From contig NZ_CP054058.1 of the NCBI RefSeq assembly GCF_003935895.2, positions 1,116,001-1,180,000 on the forward strand: a DNA stretch of 64,000 nt. The letters run 5' to 3'. The DNA is from Scandinavium goeteborgense (GTDB lineage: Bacteria; Pseudomonadota; Gammaproteobacteria; Enterobacterales; Enterobacteriaceae). This document shows positions 49,372 through 57,575 of the stretch, piece by piece. A program made the translations under genes and the position numbers. How positions within the stretch are numbered: position 1 is the first letter of the stretch; each line of letters starts with the position of its first letter. The notes beneath the pieces were generated by a model. That model was not told the origin of the DNA, did no database searches, and saw nothing but the letters and a program-made list of their open reading frames with translations.

Positions 49372-50691
49372 TTACGACTCCTGTTTTGCCATCTGGCGGG
49401 TTTCATTTTCGGTCACGATTTCTGCTGCCCGGTACTGCTTATCGAGAATGCGCATGAACGGCAGGTAAAGCATCGCGCCAATCAATAGATTCAGTATTTG
49501 CATCACGCTGCCGGAAAGGTGCCCGGTAACAATAAATCCGCTCAGCACCGGCGGCAGCGTCCACGGGATGAACACTCCGGTGGTGACCGCCACCGCGCCG
49601 ATTTTCATCGCCACGTACTGGATGGTGACCAGCACCAGCGGCACGAGATTAAACGGGATAAGCATGATCGGGTTCATGATCACCGGCAGGCCGAACAGCA
49701 CCGGTTCGTTGATGTTGAATATCGACGCGCCTGCACCGAGGCGCGCCACTTCGCGCATGTTTTTACTGCGGGCGAAAATCAGCATCGCAATCACCAGCGA
49801 CAGCGTGGCACCCGCGCCGCCCATCCAGATCATGTCGAAGAACTGCTCGGTAATAATGTGCGGCGGGGTCACGCCCGCCTGAATGGCGGCGATGTTGTCA
49901 GTCTGATTTTCCATCCACAGTGGACGAATAATGCCGTTGATCATCGAGCCGGAGTTAATGCCCACCGACCACAGAATGGTGATGCTGAACACGGTCATCA
50001 GCGCGCCGAAATACGAGGTGCCATAGTGGCGAACCGGGGTGGCGACCACTTCATAAATGAACTGGTGAATGGTGTTGTAGTGGGTGTTTTCAAAGCCGAT
50101 GCGGATGATCAGCACCAGGATCATCACCAGCAGCGCCGGGATCAGCGCCGCGAAAGACTCCTGCACCGCAGGCGGCACGCCGTCGGGCATTTTGATCACC
50201 AGCTTTTTACGCTTCAGCCAGCAGAACAGTTCGGTCCACAGCAGTGAGCCGATCATCGCCACGAACAGACCTTTGCTGCCGATCCACTCCACCGGCATGA
50301 CGGTGATCCCGCCGTTTTCCGCGACTTTGATAAACGGGGTCAGGATAAGGAAGCTCACCAGCGCCAGAATGCCGCACGAGACGCGGTCTTCGTTGTAATG
50401 CTCCGCCAGGCGATAGGCCACCAGGAAACTGATAAACAGCGACATGGTGGAGAACACCGCATTGAACGGGATCTCAACAATGCTGCTCCAGCTCTCACCA
50501 AAGGTGTGAGACATAAACTGCTGATAACCCTGATTGGGGAACGACGAAATCACCAGCAGGATCGAACCGACAATGATAAACGGCATGAATGAAACATAGG
50601 CGCCGCGAATGGCGCACAGATGACGCTGCTGTGCGGCTTTCGCCGCCAACGGCATCAGTTTGGCTTCTAAAAATCCCAGAACATTGTTCAT
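49372..50691 (-). CDS. PTS EIIC, lactose/cellobiose/chitobiose family (orphan)
   Basis: 439 residues, about ten membrane spans. It matches the ChbC/CelB family along its length, including VIKMPDGVPPAVQESFAALIP, MGGAGATLSL and the substrate-binding loop IFNINEPVLFGLP, whose Glu contacts the sugar. No EIIA or EIIB gene is present in the window, so it would need partners encoded elsewhere, such as ChbA/ChbB. First gene of the operon with glycosylasparaginase and aminopeptidase. A CRP-like site and short direct repeats lie upstream, and the opposing gene encodes the transposase-like regulator. The transported sugar is inferred to be a GlcNAc-containing compound from the gene partners only. Confidence 0.88.
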   Translation of the reverse strand: MNNVLGFLEAKLMPLAAKAAQQRHLCAIRGAYVSFMPFIIVGSILLVISSFPNQGYQQFMSHTFGESWSSIVEIPFNAVFSTMSLFISFLVAYRLAEHYNEDRVSCGILALVSFLILTPFIKVAENGGITVMPVEWIGSKGLFVAMIGSLLWTELFCWLKRKKLVIKMPDGVPPAVQESFAALIPALLVMILVLIIRIGFENTHYNTIHQFIYEVVATPVRHYGTSYFGALMTVFSITILWSVGINSGSMINGIIRPLWMENQTDNIAAIQAGVTPPHIITEQFFDMIWMGGAGATLSLVIAMLIFARSKNMREVARLGAGASIFNINEPVLFGLPVIMNPIMLIPFNLVPLVLVTIQYVAMKIGAVAVTTGVFIPWTLPPVLSGFIVTGHLSGSVMQILNLLIGAMLYLPFMRILDKQYRAAEIVTENETRQMAKQES

Positions 50692-50747
50692 TGTGAGCTC
50701 CGCACGAGACTGACTATTTGATTGTGTGTTATGTATGCGGATTATCA

Positions 50748-50783
50748 GTGAAAGGCGGGCGGTGAAAGGTGAATCCGGTCACA
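50748..50783 (-). promoter_or_regulatory. CRP-like site and GTGAAAGG repeats upstream of the EIIC operon
   Basis: GGTGAATCCGGTCACA (50768-50783) matches TGTGA-N6-TCACA with one mismatch, about 85 bases before the EIIC start, a usual distance for CRP activation. GTGAAAGG occurs twice (50748-50755, 50762-50769) with a 14-base period and may be the regulator's site. Confidence 0.55.
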
Positions 50784-50847
50784 ATGCCAACGCATGATGT
50801 ATATAAATCTCATATGATTAGTTCTGACCGATCATCAGGAATTGACG

Positions 50848-51678
50848 ATGGAAATTAAGCTGCATGCTAATGCCACCACTACGCCACGCGTGCGTCGCTA
50901 CCTTCAGCAGTCTGATAAAAGCGACCGTGAGCTGGCAAAAGAGCTGGGTATTTCAGTGACCACCGTACGCCGCTGGCGCAATCGCGAGCAAACGGGAGAC
51001 AAGCACACCACGCCGCATGTGGTACACAAAGTAATGAGACTTGAACAGGTGGCGCTGGTGAATGCGCTGCGCGATACCCTGCATGCGCCGCTGGATGAAC
51101 TGCTGTTTATGGTTAACGCAGGCTTAGGCATTACGGTTTCTCGCGCCACGTTGAACCGTTATTTAAGGCCTGCGCATCAACGGGAAAAGGGCGGCGCACA
51201 GGGGAAAAAAGCGCTGAAGGCAGGTGCCGTACCGAATACGCTAACGCTGCATTATCGGCGGCTGTCGATGACCATGGACGACGGCGGCGATCATCATTTG
51301 CTGTGGGCGCGGGAACCGCTGAGCGGCTGGTGCCACGCCCGGGTCTATTCCGGCATCTCGTTACCGCTGGTTGAGAATTGGTTCCAGGAAACGCTGACGC
51401 GCTGTCCGGCTGATATTCAATGTCTTGAGACTGAGCCGGTAAAGTGGCTTGAGATTGACGCGCCGGGCATCAAAGTTTCCCGTCTGCCGCAGGTTACAGC
51501 GAGCACGATTACCTTTACGGAAACTCTGCGTACGCTGGTTCCTGCCGCGATGGAGCCGGATGCGCTGGTGCAGCAGCTGAGTGTGTTATGGAATACCGGG
51601 AAAACGCAGAAGAAACTGGGAGAATGTACGCCGCAGGGCTTTTTACAGACACACGCTGCGGCGTTAAGGCCTAGATAA
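50848..51678 (+). CDS. Putative regulator derived from an IS481-type transposase
   Basis: 276 residues from ATG behind AGGA; a TTG two codons earlier is less likely. Residues 10-48 form a HTH (SDRELAKELGISVTTVRRWR). Residues 62-106 resemble the second helical part of IS481-type transposases (PLDELLFMVNAGLGITVSRATLNRYL). Residues 130-195 look like an RNase-H/DDE core in outline, but the expected catalytic Asp positions read HYRRLSM and ETEPVKW. The C-terminus LWNTGKTQKKLGECTPQGFL resembles the YNxxRPHxxLGxxTPxxFL end of these transposases. No inverted repeats flank it. It is divergent from the EIIC operon, so it is best read as a domesticated, catalytically dead transposase acting as its regulator. 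Confidence 0.7.
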   Translation: MEIKLHANATTTPRVRRYLQQSDKSDRELAKELGISVTTVRRWRNREQTGDKHTTPHVVHKVMRLEQVALVNALRDTLHAPLDELLFMVNAGLGITVSRATLNRYLRPAHQREKGGAQGKKALKAGAVPNTLTLHYRRLSMTMDDGGDHHLLWAREPLSGWCHARVYSGISLPLVENWFQETLTRCPADIQCLETEPVKWLEIDAPGIKVSRLPQVTASTITFTETLRTLVPAAMEPDALVQQLSVLWNTGKTQKKLGECTPQGFLQTHAAALRPR

Positions 51679-52027
51679 TTTCCAGCACCTGTTCCGGCGG
51701 TCGGCCAATCCGCGCCTGACCCTCTTTCACCACAATCGGGCGTTCAATCAGCTTGGGATGGGCAATCATCGCCTCAAGCAGTGCGCTTTCACTCAGCGCG
51801 CTGTCGGCCAGATTCAGCTCTTTATAGAGATCTTCTTTCTGACGCATCAGCTCACGGGCGCTGGTCATACCGAGCATTTTCAGCAGATTCTTCAGCGTCG
51901 CTGCATCGGGCGGCGTGTCGAGATACAGCACCACGTCCGGCTCCACGCCGTTGTCTTTCAGCAGCGCTAAGGTTTCGCGGCTCTTGGTACAGCGTGGGTT
52001 GTGGTAAATCTGGACCGCATGACTCAT
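51671..52027 (-). CDS. yfgD: ArsC family (arsenate reductase-like) protein YfgD
   Basis: 118 residues, thioredoxin-fold ArsC/Spx-type protein. The candidate catalytic cysteine is Cys13 in HNPRCTKSRETL, and the family's ERPIVV and RIGRPPEQVLEI segments are present. It matches E. coli YfgD. Annotated as arsenate reductase in some databases, but physiological activity is not established. Its last eight bases overlap the convergent regulator gene. Nine bases separate it from bepA upstream, so the two are probably one transcript. Confidence 0.94.
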   Translation of the reverse strand: MSHAVQIYHNPRCTKSRETLALLKDNGVEPDVVLYLDTPPDAATLKNLLKMLGMTSARELMRQKEDLYKELNLADSALSESALLEAMIAHPKLIERPIVVKEGQARIGRPPEQVLEII

Positions 52028-52036
52028 CGGGTGTCC

Positions 52037-53500
52037 TTACATTTTTGAATAGGGTTTGAAAGTTTCCTGCAACTGACGGAACTGGTCAATGCGCGCGTCA
52101 TACCGTGCCTGCTGCAGACTGCCGAGTTTGACCTGGGCGCTGGCGTTGCTGAGCAGAGAAATCGACTGATCGAGTCGACCGACCAGGGCCATGCCTTCTG
52201 CCCGGGCTGCCAGTTCCTGATCGCGATTGCCGAGTTTCCCTTCCGCCTGGGCCAGCAAATCCCAACCGTTCACATCGTCTTTATAAGTAAAGGTGTAGCG
52301 ATTGAGCAGGGTGGCCGCTTCCGCCGGGTTGCCGGACTGAAGTAGGGCGTTAGCCAGGTTCAACTGTAGCACCGGGCTGTTGCGTAACTCTTTCGCCGCT
52401 TTCAGACGGTTAACGGCTTCTGCGTTTTTGTTCTGGCCGAGGGAAATGTCCGTCGCCAGATCGAGATACCAGGCGTTCTGCGGATTGGCGGTTAACAGCG
52501 GCTGCAATTGCTTGCTGGCCTCAACATAGTTATTGGCCTCCATCGCCTGAAGGGCGCGGCCATACTGCGCGGCGTGCTGCTCGCGAATATTGCCTTTGGA
52601 CCAGCTGTCGAGCAGGTCGCTGCTGAGCTGGTTCTGACCGTTGTTATACATGCCAAGCGTACGCGCCTTCGCCATGTAGAAATCTTCGGAAGACTGCACC
52701 ACTACTGGACGCATCTGGTTGGCGCGGTTACGAGCATCCGACAGACGGCTTTCCGGCAGGGGGTGCGTCAGCAGCATTTCGGGTGGTCTGGAAGAGTAGC
52801 GCGACTGATCCATCAGCTTGTCCATAAACTGCGGCATACCCTGCGGATCGAAACCGGAACGCTGCAATACCTGAATGCCGATGCGGTCAGCTTCTTCTTC
52901 GTTCTGACGGGTGAAGCTGATCAGGCCCTGCTGCGTGCCCGCCAGCGTACCGGTGAGCGCCGCCATCCCGGCCTGCGGGCTGGCCATCGCCAGCAGAATC
53001 GACCCCAGCGCGCCCACCCAGGTCAGCGGTGCGTTACGCTTCTGGTCTTCCATTGCGCGGGCCAGGTGACGTTGGGTCACGTGCGAAATTTCGTGCGCCA
53101 TCACGGAAGCCAGCTGGCTTTCGGTGTCGGCATAGCGGAACAGCGCCGAGTGCAGGACCACGTTTCCGCCGAAGAAGGCGAAGGCGTTCAGCTCATCGTT
53201 GTTAATTAAAAAGAAGTGGAACGGTGTACGCACCGAGTTGGCGTGAGACACCAGGCGCATCCCGAGACCGTTAATGTATTGAACCAGCAGCGGATCGTTA
53301 ATCAGCGGCGCACTGCCGCGCAACTGGCGCACGTAAAAATCGCCCATCTGCATCTCTTGTCCGATAGAGAGCGTGCTTCCTGCGGTGGTGCCCATATCCG
53401 GCAGTGTATCTGCGGAGTCCGCAAAGGCAGGCAAGGCCTGGCTCAGGGTCAACGACGCGATGAGAGTCGCAACCAGCGTTTTTTTTAACTGCCTGAACAT
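52037..53500 (-). CDS. bepA: Outer-membrane assembly metalloprotease/chaperone BepA
   Basis: 487 residues starting [21 protein letters not shown], a signal peptide cleaved near AFA-DS; the frame extends 24 codons upstream without support. It is an M48 protease with HEISH in [14 protein letters not shown], third ligand Glu in [10 protein letters not shown], and the autoregulatory His in [11 protein letters not shown]. The C-terminal half is a TPR domain. BepA, in the periplasm, promotes LptD maturation or degrades stalled LptD and BamA. Length and motifs equal those of E. coli. Confidence 0.97.
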   Translation of the reverse strand: MFRQLKKTLVATLIASLTLSQALPAFADSADTLPDMGTTAGSTLSIGQEMQMGDFYVRQLRGSAPLINDPLLVQYINGLGMRLVSHANSVRTPFHFFLINNDELNAFAFFGGNVVLHSALFRYADTESQLASVMAHEISHVTQRHLARAMEDQKRNAPLTWVGALGSILLAMASPQAGMAALTGTLAGTQQGLISFTRQNEEEADRIGIQVLQRSGFDPQGMPQFMDKLMDQSRYSSRPPEMLLTHPLPESRLSDARNRANQMRPVVVQSSEDFYMAKARTLGMYNNGQNQLSSDLLDSWSKGNIREQHAAQYGRALQAMEANNYVEASKQLQPLLTANPQNAWYLDLATDISLGQNKNAEAVNRLKAAKELRNSPVLQLNLANALLQSGNPAEAATLLNRYTFTYKDDVNGWDLLAQAEGKLGNRDQELAARAEGMALVGRLDQSISLLSNASAQVKLGSLQQARYDARIDQFRQLQETFKPYSKM

Positions 53501-53723
53501 AACTCGGTCCTGTATGTAGGGTGTGCCAGTTTGACCGACAACGCGGCGTAACGTTCCACTGTCGGCAGCCATCGCAGTTTAGCTGGCTGTGAGACGCCTG
53601 AATATACCCTTGCGCGACTTTTGCTACTGGGTGCGGTGCCGCGCAAAAAGCACAGGCAATTTTGTGACATTTCGATACAATTCACGCGGGCCTTTTGCCC
53701 GCCATTCAGGGAACGGTGTAGTT

Positions 53724-54794
53724 ATGCTCGAAATGTTAATGCAGTGGTATCGTCGTCGTTTCAGCGATCCGGAAGCGATAGCGCTGCTGGTTATTCTCCT
53801 TGCCGGGTTCGGCATTCTCTTTTTCTTCAGCGGTCTGCTGGCACCTTTACTGGTCGCCATTGTGCTCGCGTATCTGCTCGAATGGCCGACCGTTCGCCTG
53901 GAGCGTATTGGCTGCTCGCGACGTTGGGCCACCTCAATTGTGCTGGTGTTCTTTGTCGGCGTTGTGATGCTGATGGCCTTTGTGGTGATGCCGGTCGCCT
54001 GGCAACAGGGCATTAATTTAATCCGCGATATGCCGGGGATGCTCAATAAGCTTTCTGATTATGCCGCCACGCTGCCGAGGCGTTATCCGGCGCTGATGGA
54101 TGCCGGGATTATTGATGCGATGGCAGAAAACATCCGTAGCCGGATGCTGACGATGGGCGATTCGGTCGTGAAATACTCCCTCGCTTCGCTGGTGGGCCTG
54201 CTGACGCTGGCGGTTTATCTGGTGCTGGTGCCGCTAATGGTGTTCTTCCTCGTGAAGGACAAAGAGCAAATGCTCAATGCCGTTCGCCGCGTGCTGCCGC
54301 GCAATCGCGGGCTGGCAGGCCAGGTGTGGACGGAGATGAATCAGCAAATCACCAACTATATTCGCGGCAAAGTGCTGGAGATGATTGTTGTTGGCGTCGC
54401 CACCTGGATTGGCTTCCTGCTGTTCGGGCTGAACTATTCACTGCTGCTGGCGGTGCTGGTTGGCGTGTCGGTGCTGATTCCGTATATCGGCGCGTTCGTG
54501 GTGACCATTCCGGTGATTGGCGTGGCGCTGTTCCAGTTTGGTTTGGGCACCGAGTTCTGGAGCCTGTTGGCGGTGTACCTGATAATTCAGGGCCTCGACG
54601 GTAACCTGCTGGTGCCGGTGCTGTTCTCTGAAGCGGTAAACCTGCATCCGCTGGTGATCATCCTCTCCGTCGTCATTTTCGGCGGACTGTGGGGATTCTG
54701 GGGCGTGTTCTTCGCCATTCCGCTGGCGACGCTTATCAAAGCGGTGGTGCACGCCTGGCCGGATAGTCCGGCCGTCGTTGAGGATATGGAGTAA
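53724..54794 (+). CDS. perM: AI-2E family transporter PerM
   Basis: 356 residues starting MLEMLMQWYRRRFSDPEAIA; the frame continues upstream through the shared promoter region but family members start here. Eight predicted membrane spans and the AI-2E transporter fold, with LVPLMVFFLVKDKEQ, YLIIQGLDGNLLVPVLFSEAV and the C-terminal GLWGFWGVFFAIPLATLIKA. Its function is uncertain (putative permease). Divergent from bepA, as in E. coli. An inverted repeat follows the stop. Confidence 0.94.
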   Translation: MLEMLMQWYRRRFSDPEAIALLVILLAGFGILFFFSGLLAPLLVAIVLAYLLEWPTVRLERIGCSRRWATSIVLVFFVGVVMLMAFVVMPVAWQQGINLIRDMPGMLNKLSDYAATLPRRYPALMDAGIIDAMAENIRSRMLTMGDSVVKYSLASLVGLLTLAVYLVLVPLMVFFLVKDKEQMLNAVRRVLPRNRGLAGQVWTEMNQQITNYIRGKVLEMIVVGVATWIGFLLFGLNYSLLLAVLVGVSVLIPYIGAFVVTIPVIGVALFQFGLGTEFWSLLAVYLIIQGLDGNLLVPVLFSEAVNLHPLVIILSVVIFGGLWGFWGVFFAIPLATLIKAVVHAWPDSPAVVEDME

Positions 54795-54803
54795 ATATTT
54801 AAG

Positions 54804-54840
54804 TGCAAAGCGTGAACGCCGTCATAGCGTCACGCTTTGC
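54804..54840. terminator. Inverted repeat after perM
   Basis: Eleven-base perfect stem GCAAAGCGTGA / TCACGCTTTGC with a 15-base loop. A T-run is missing on the plus strand. Another A/T-flanked weak hairpin lies at 54946-54976. The rest of the 251-base gap shows no gene. Confidence 0.55.
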
Positions 54841-55054
54841 CCTCTTCGCGGCATTTTTCCCCGTCAGACTCCCCTAAGCAGCCAGAATCTCTCTCTTTTT
54901 TACGCCGTGACTTTCTGTTCCTGAATTTTATTTGTCAGATTCACCAAAAAAGGCGGCATCTCTGCGTCTTTTTTTGTGTTTTCATCCTGGGCGTCCGGTG
55001 GGCGAATTCGCTTATAAGAGGCAGCAATAAAGTCACAGGGAGCAGGTGAGGACA

Positions 55055-56236
55055 ATGATGAGACACAATTATTTAAAGGACTATACCGCGCAGCAGATAG
55101 TGCAGCGTGCGATGAGGATTATTCCTTACTCGGTGAACGTGATGGATGAGCACGGCGTGATTATCGCCTCGGGCGAACCCACGCGGATCCAGCAGCGCCA
55201 TGAAGGCGCCATTCTGGCGTTGAAAGAGAATCGGGTGGTGGAGATTGATTCCGCCACTGCCAATCAACTCAAAGGCGTGCGGCCGGGGATCAATCTCCCG
55301 ATGTCGTTCAACGGGCAGCTGATTGGCGTGCTGGGTATTACCGGCGAGCCGAATAAGGTCCGGGCCTACGCGGAGCTGGTGAAGATGGCCTCGGAGTTGA
55401 TCATCGAGCACATGGTGCTTATCGAGCAGAAACAGTGGGATAAGCGCTACCGCGAAGAGCTGATTAACAAGCTGATTCAACATGAAAATACGCCGGATTC
55501 CCTGCACTCGATGGCGTCATACCTCGGGATCGATCTGGCGTTGCCACGGGTGGTGATGGTGATTGAGCTGCGCCAGCCGGATCGCGAAGCGCTGCGTAAT
55601 CTGATGGATTATTTCGACAACCGCGCCCGCGATCATCTGGTGACATTCAGCGATTTCAATGAGCTGATTATCATCAAGCCGATTGTGCTGAAGGGCGGAG
55701 AATGGGATGTGCGCCAGGAGATGAGCGCCTTGCAGAGCTTTAAATCCTGGGCGACGTCGTCTGGTTTTAGCCGCATCATCATCGGCGGTTATTTCCCCGG
55801 GGAAACCGGGCTGCATCGTTCGTTGCAGTCGGCCCGGGCAACCCAGGCGCTGGTGAAGCGACAGAAACTTAAAAGCCAGTATGTTTTCTATCACGATTAC
55901 GCGCTGCCTGCGCTGCTGGGCGGGGTGTCGGAAAGCTGGCAGGTGCAGGAGTTGTCGCGCCTGTGGCTGCATCTGGTTGAAAACGATGCCAAAGGCGTTT
56001 TGCAGCACACCCTGCGCACATGGTTTGAACAGAACTGTGACCTTACTCAAACCGCCAATGTCCTGCACATTCACGTCAATACGTTGCGCTATCGCCTTCA
56101 GCGCTGTGAGGATATTACTCAGATAAAAATCAATGAGTTGAAAGATAGGCTCTGGCTGTATATCGGCATGGAGCTGCAGCGTGAATCTGTCGGATCCCAC
56201 AATTTAACCTCCGCGACAGGGGCGAAAGTTCGTTAG
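55055..56236 (+). CDS. CdaR/SdaR-type sugar-diacid regulator
   Basis: About 393 residues; GTG 55046, ATG 55055 and ATG 55058 are all possible after AGCAGGTGAGGA, the ATGs being favoured. N-terminal diacid-recognition domain (AQQIVQRAMRIIPYSVNVMDEHGVIIASG; GVRPGINLPMSFNGQLIGVLGITGEP), a GGDEF-like central part, and a PucR-type C-terminal HTH (LTQTANVLHIHVNTLRYRLQR). In E. coli, CdaR activates D-glucarate, D-galactarate and D-glycerate genes. Here it heads a set with a GntP permease and glycerate kinase and probably responds to glycerate. It lies where E. coli has the hyf cluster. Confidence 0.9.
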   Translation: MMRHNYLKDYTAQQIVQRAMRIIPYSVNVMDEHGVIIASGEPTRIQQRHEGAILALKENRVVEIDSATANQLKGVRPGINLPMSFNGQLIGVLGITGEPNKVRAYAELVKMASELIIEHMVLIEQKQWDKRYREELINKLIQHENTPDSLHSMASYLGIDLALPRVVMVIELRQPDREALRNLMDYFDNRARDHLVTFSDFNELIIIKPIVLKGGEWDVRQEMSALQSFKSWATSSGFSRIIIGGYFPGETGLHRSLQSARATQALVKRQKLKSQYVFYHDYALPALLGGVSESWQVQELSRLWLHLVENDAKGVLQHTLRTWFEQNCDLTQTANVLHIHVNTLRYRLQRCEDITQIKINELKDRLWLYIGMELQRESVGSHNLTSATGAKVR

Positions 56237-56301
56237 AACCTCCAGGCCAAACGGCGACGTAATTTTCCATACTGCGTCGTCACTTAATGGAGGCGCAACG
56301 T

Positions 56302-57570
56302 ATGACGTCGATATCCGCATTAGGGGCCATAGCCGCACTGGTCGTGGCCATCATTTTGATTCTGAGAAAGGTTTCCCCCGCCTACGGCATGATGGTCGGG
56401 GCGTTGGTCGGTGGTCTGGTGGGTGGCGCAGATTTGCTGCAAACCGTGACCCTGATGGTCACCGGCGCGCAGGGCATCACCAACGCTGTGCTGCGTATTC
56501 TGGCCGCTGGAGTGCTGGCGGGCGTGCTGATTGAATCCGGCGCGGCGAACACCATTGCCGAAACGGTAGTGAAAAAGGTCGGTGAAACCCGGGCGCTGCT
56601 GGCGCTAGCGATTGCCACGATGTGCCTGACGGCGGTAGGCGTATTTGTTGATGTGGCGGTGATTACCGTGGCACCGATTGCCTTGTCGATTGCCCGTCGC
56701 GCAAAGCTTTCGAAAACCGCAATTTTGCTGGCGATGATCGGCGGCGGTAAGGCCGGTAACGTGATGTCGCCGAACCCGAACGCCATTGCCGCTGCCGATA
56801 ACTTCCACGTACCACTGACGTCGGTAATGCTCGCCGGTGTGATCCCCGGTCTGTTTGGCCTGGCGCTGGCGTACTTCCTGGCAAAAAGACTGAGCAAAAA
56901 GGGCAGTCCGGTCACCGAAGAAGAAGTGATTTCTCATGGCGATACCCGCGGCCAGCCGGGGTTCATGGTGTCCATCAGCGCCCCGCTGGTGGCCATTGTG
57001 CTGCTGTCGCTGCGGCCCATTGCCGGGATTGCTATCGACCCGCTGATTGCCTTACCGCTCGGTGGGCTGGTGGGCGCGCTGTTAATGGGACGCATTAAAG
57101 AGAGCAATCACTTTATGACCGCCGGGCTGGCGCGGATGGCGCCCGTCGCCATTATGCTGCTGGGCACCGGGACGCTGGCGGGGATCATCGCCAACTCGGA
57201 ACTGAAAGATGTGCTTATTCACGGCCTGACGGCGTCGGGTCTACCGGCCTATCTGCTGGCACCGATTTCCGGGTCCATTATGTCGATGGCAACCGCCTCG
57301 ACGACGGCGGGCACTGCGGTGGCATCAGGCGTATTTGCGCCAACGCTGCTGGAGCTGGGCGTTTCCGCTCTGGCCGGGGCCGCGATGATCCACGCGGGTG
57401 CCACGGTGCTCGATCATCTGCCGCATGGCAGCTTCTTCCACGCCACCGGCGGCAGCGTCAGCATGATTATTCGCGAACGTTTGAAGCTGATGCCGTATGA
57501 AACGCTGGTCGGTCTGGCCATCACTATTGTCTCGACCCTGATGTTTGGCGTATTTGGACTCGCAGGATAA
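56302..57570 (+). CDS. GntP family permease, probably for glycerate
   Basis: 422 residues starting MTSISALGAIAALVVAIILI with GGAGG eight bases upstream; an ATG 15 bases earlier is placed before that ribosome-binding site. About twelve to fourteen membrane spans, with GntP family signatures such as GGKAGNVMSPNPNAIAAAD and GATVLDHLPHGSFFHATGGSV. The family imports gluconate and related hydroxy-acids with protons. Between a CdaR-type regulator and a glycerate 2-kinase, glycerate is the most likely substrate; gluconate-type sugars cannot be ruled out. Confidence 0.87.
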   Translation: MTSISALGAIAALVVAIILILRKVSPAYGMMVGALVGGLVGGADLLQTVTLMVTGAQGITNAVLRILAAGVLAGVLIESGAANTIAETVVKKVGETRALLALAIATMCLTAVGVFVDVAVITVAPIALSIARRAKLSKTAILLAMIGGGKAGNVMSPNPNAIAAADNFHVPLTSVMLAGVIPGLFGLALAYFLAKRLSKKGSPVTEEEVISHGDTRGQPGFMVSISAPLVAIVLLSLRPIAGIAIDPLIALPLGGLVGALLMGRIKESNHFMTAGLARMAPVAIMLLGTGTLAGIIANSELKDVLIHGLTASGLPAYLLAPISGSIMSMATASTTAGTAVASGVFAPTLLELGVSALAGAAMIHAGATVLDHLPHGSFFHATGGSVSMIIRERLKLMPYETLVGLAITIVSTLMFGVFGLAG

Positions 57571-57575
57571 CCGGT

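Noticed and set aside
50848-51678. Active insertion sequence of the IS481 group
   Set aside because: No terminal inverted repeats or target duplication were seen, and the catalytic acidic residues are not at the expected places.
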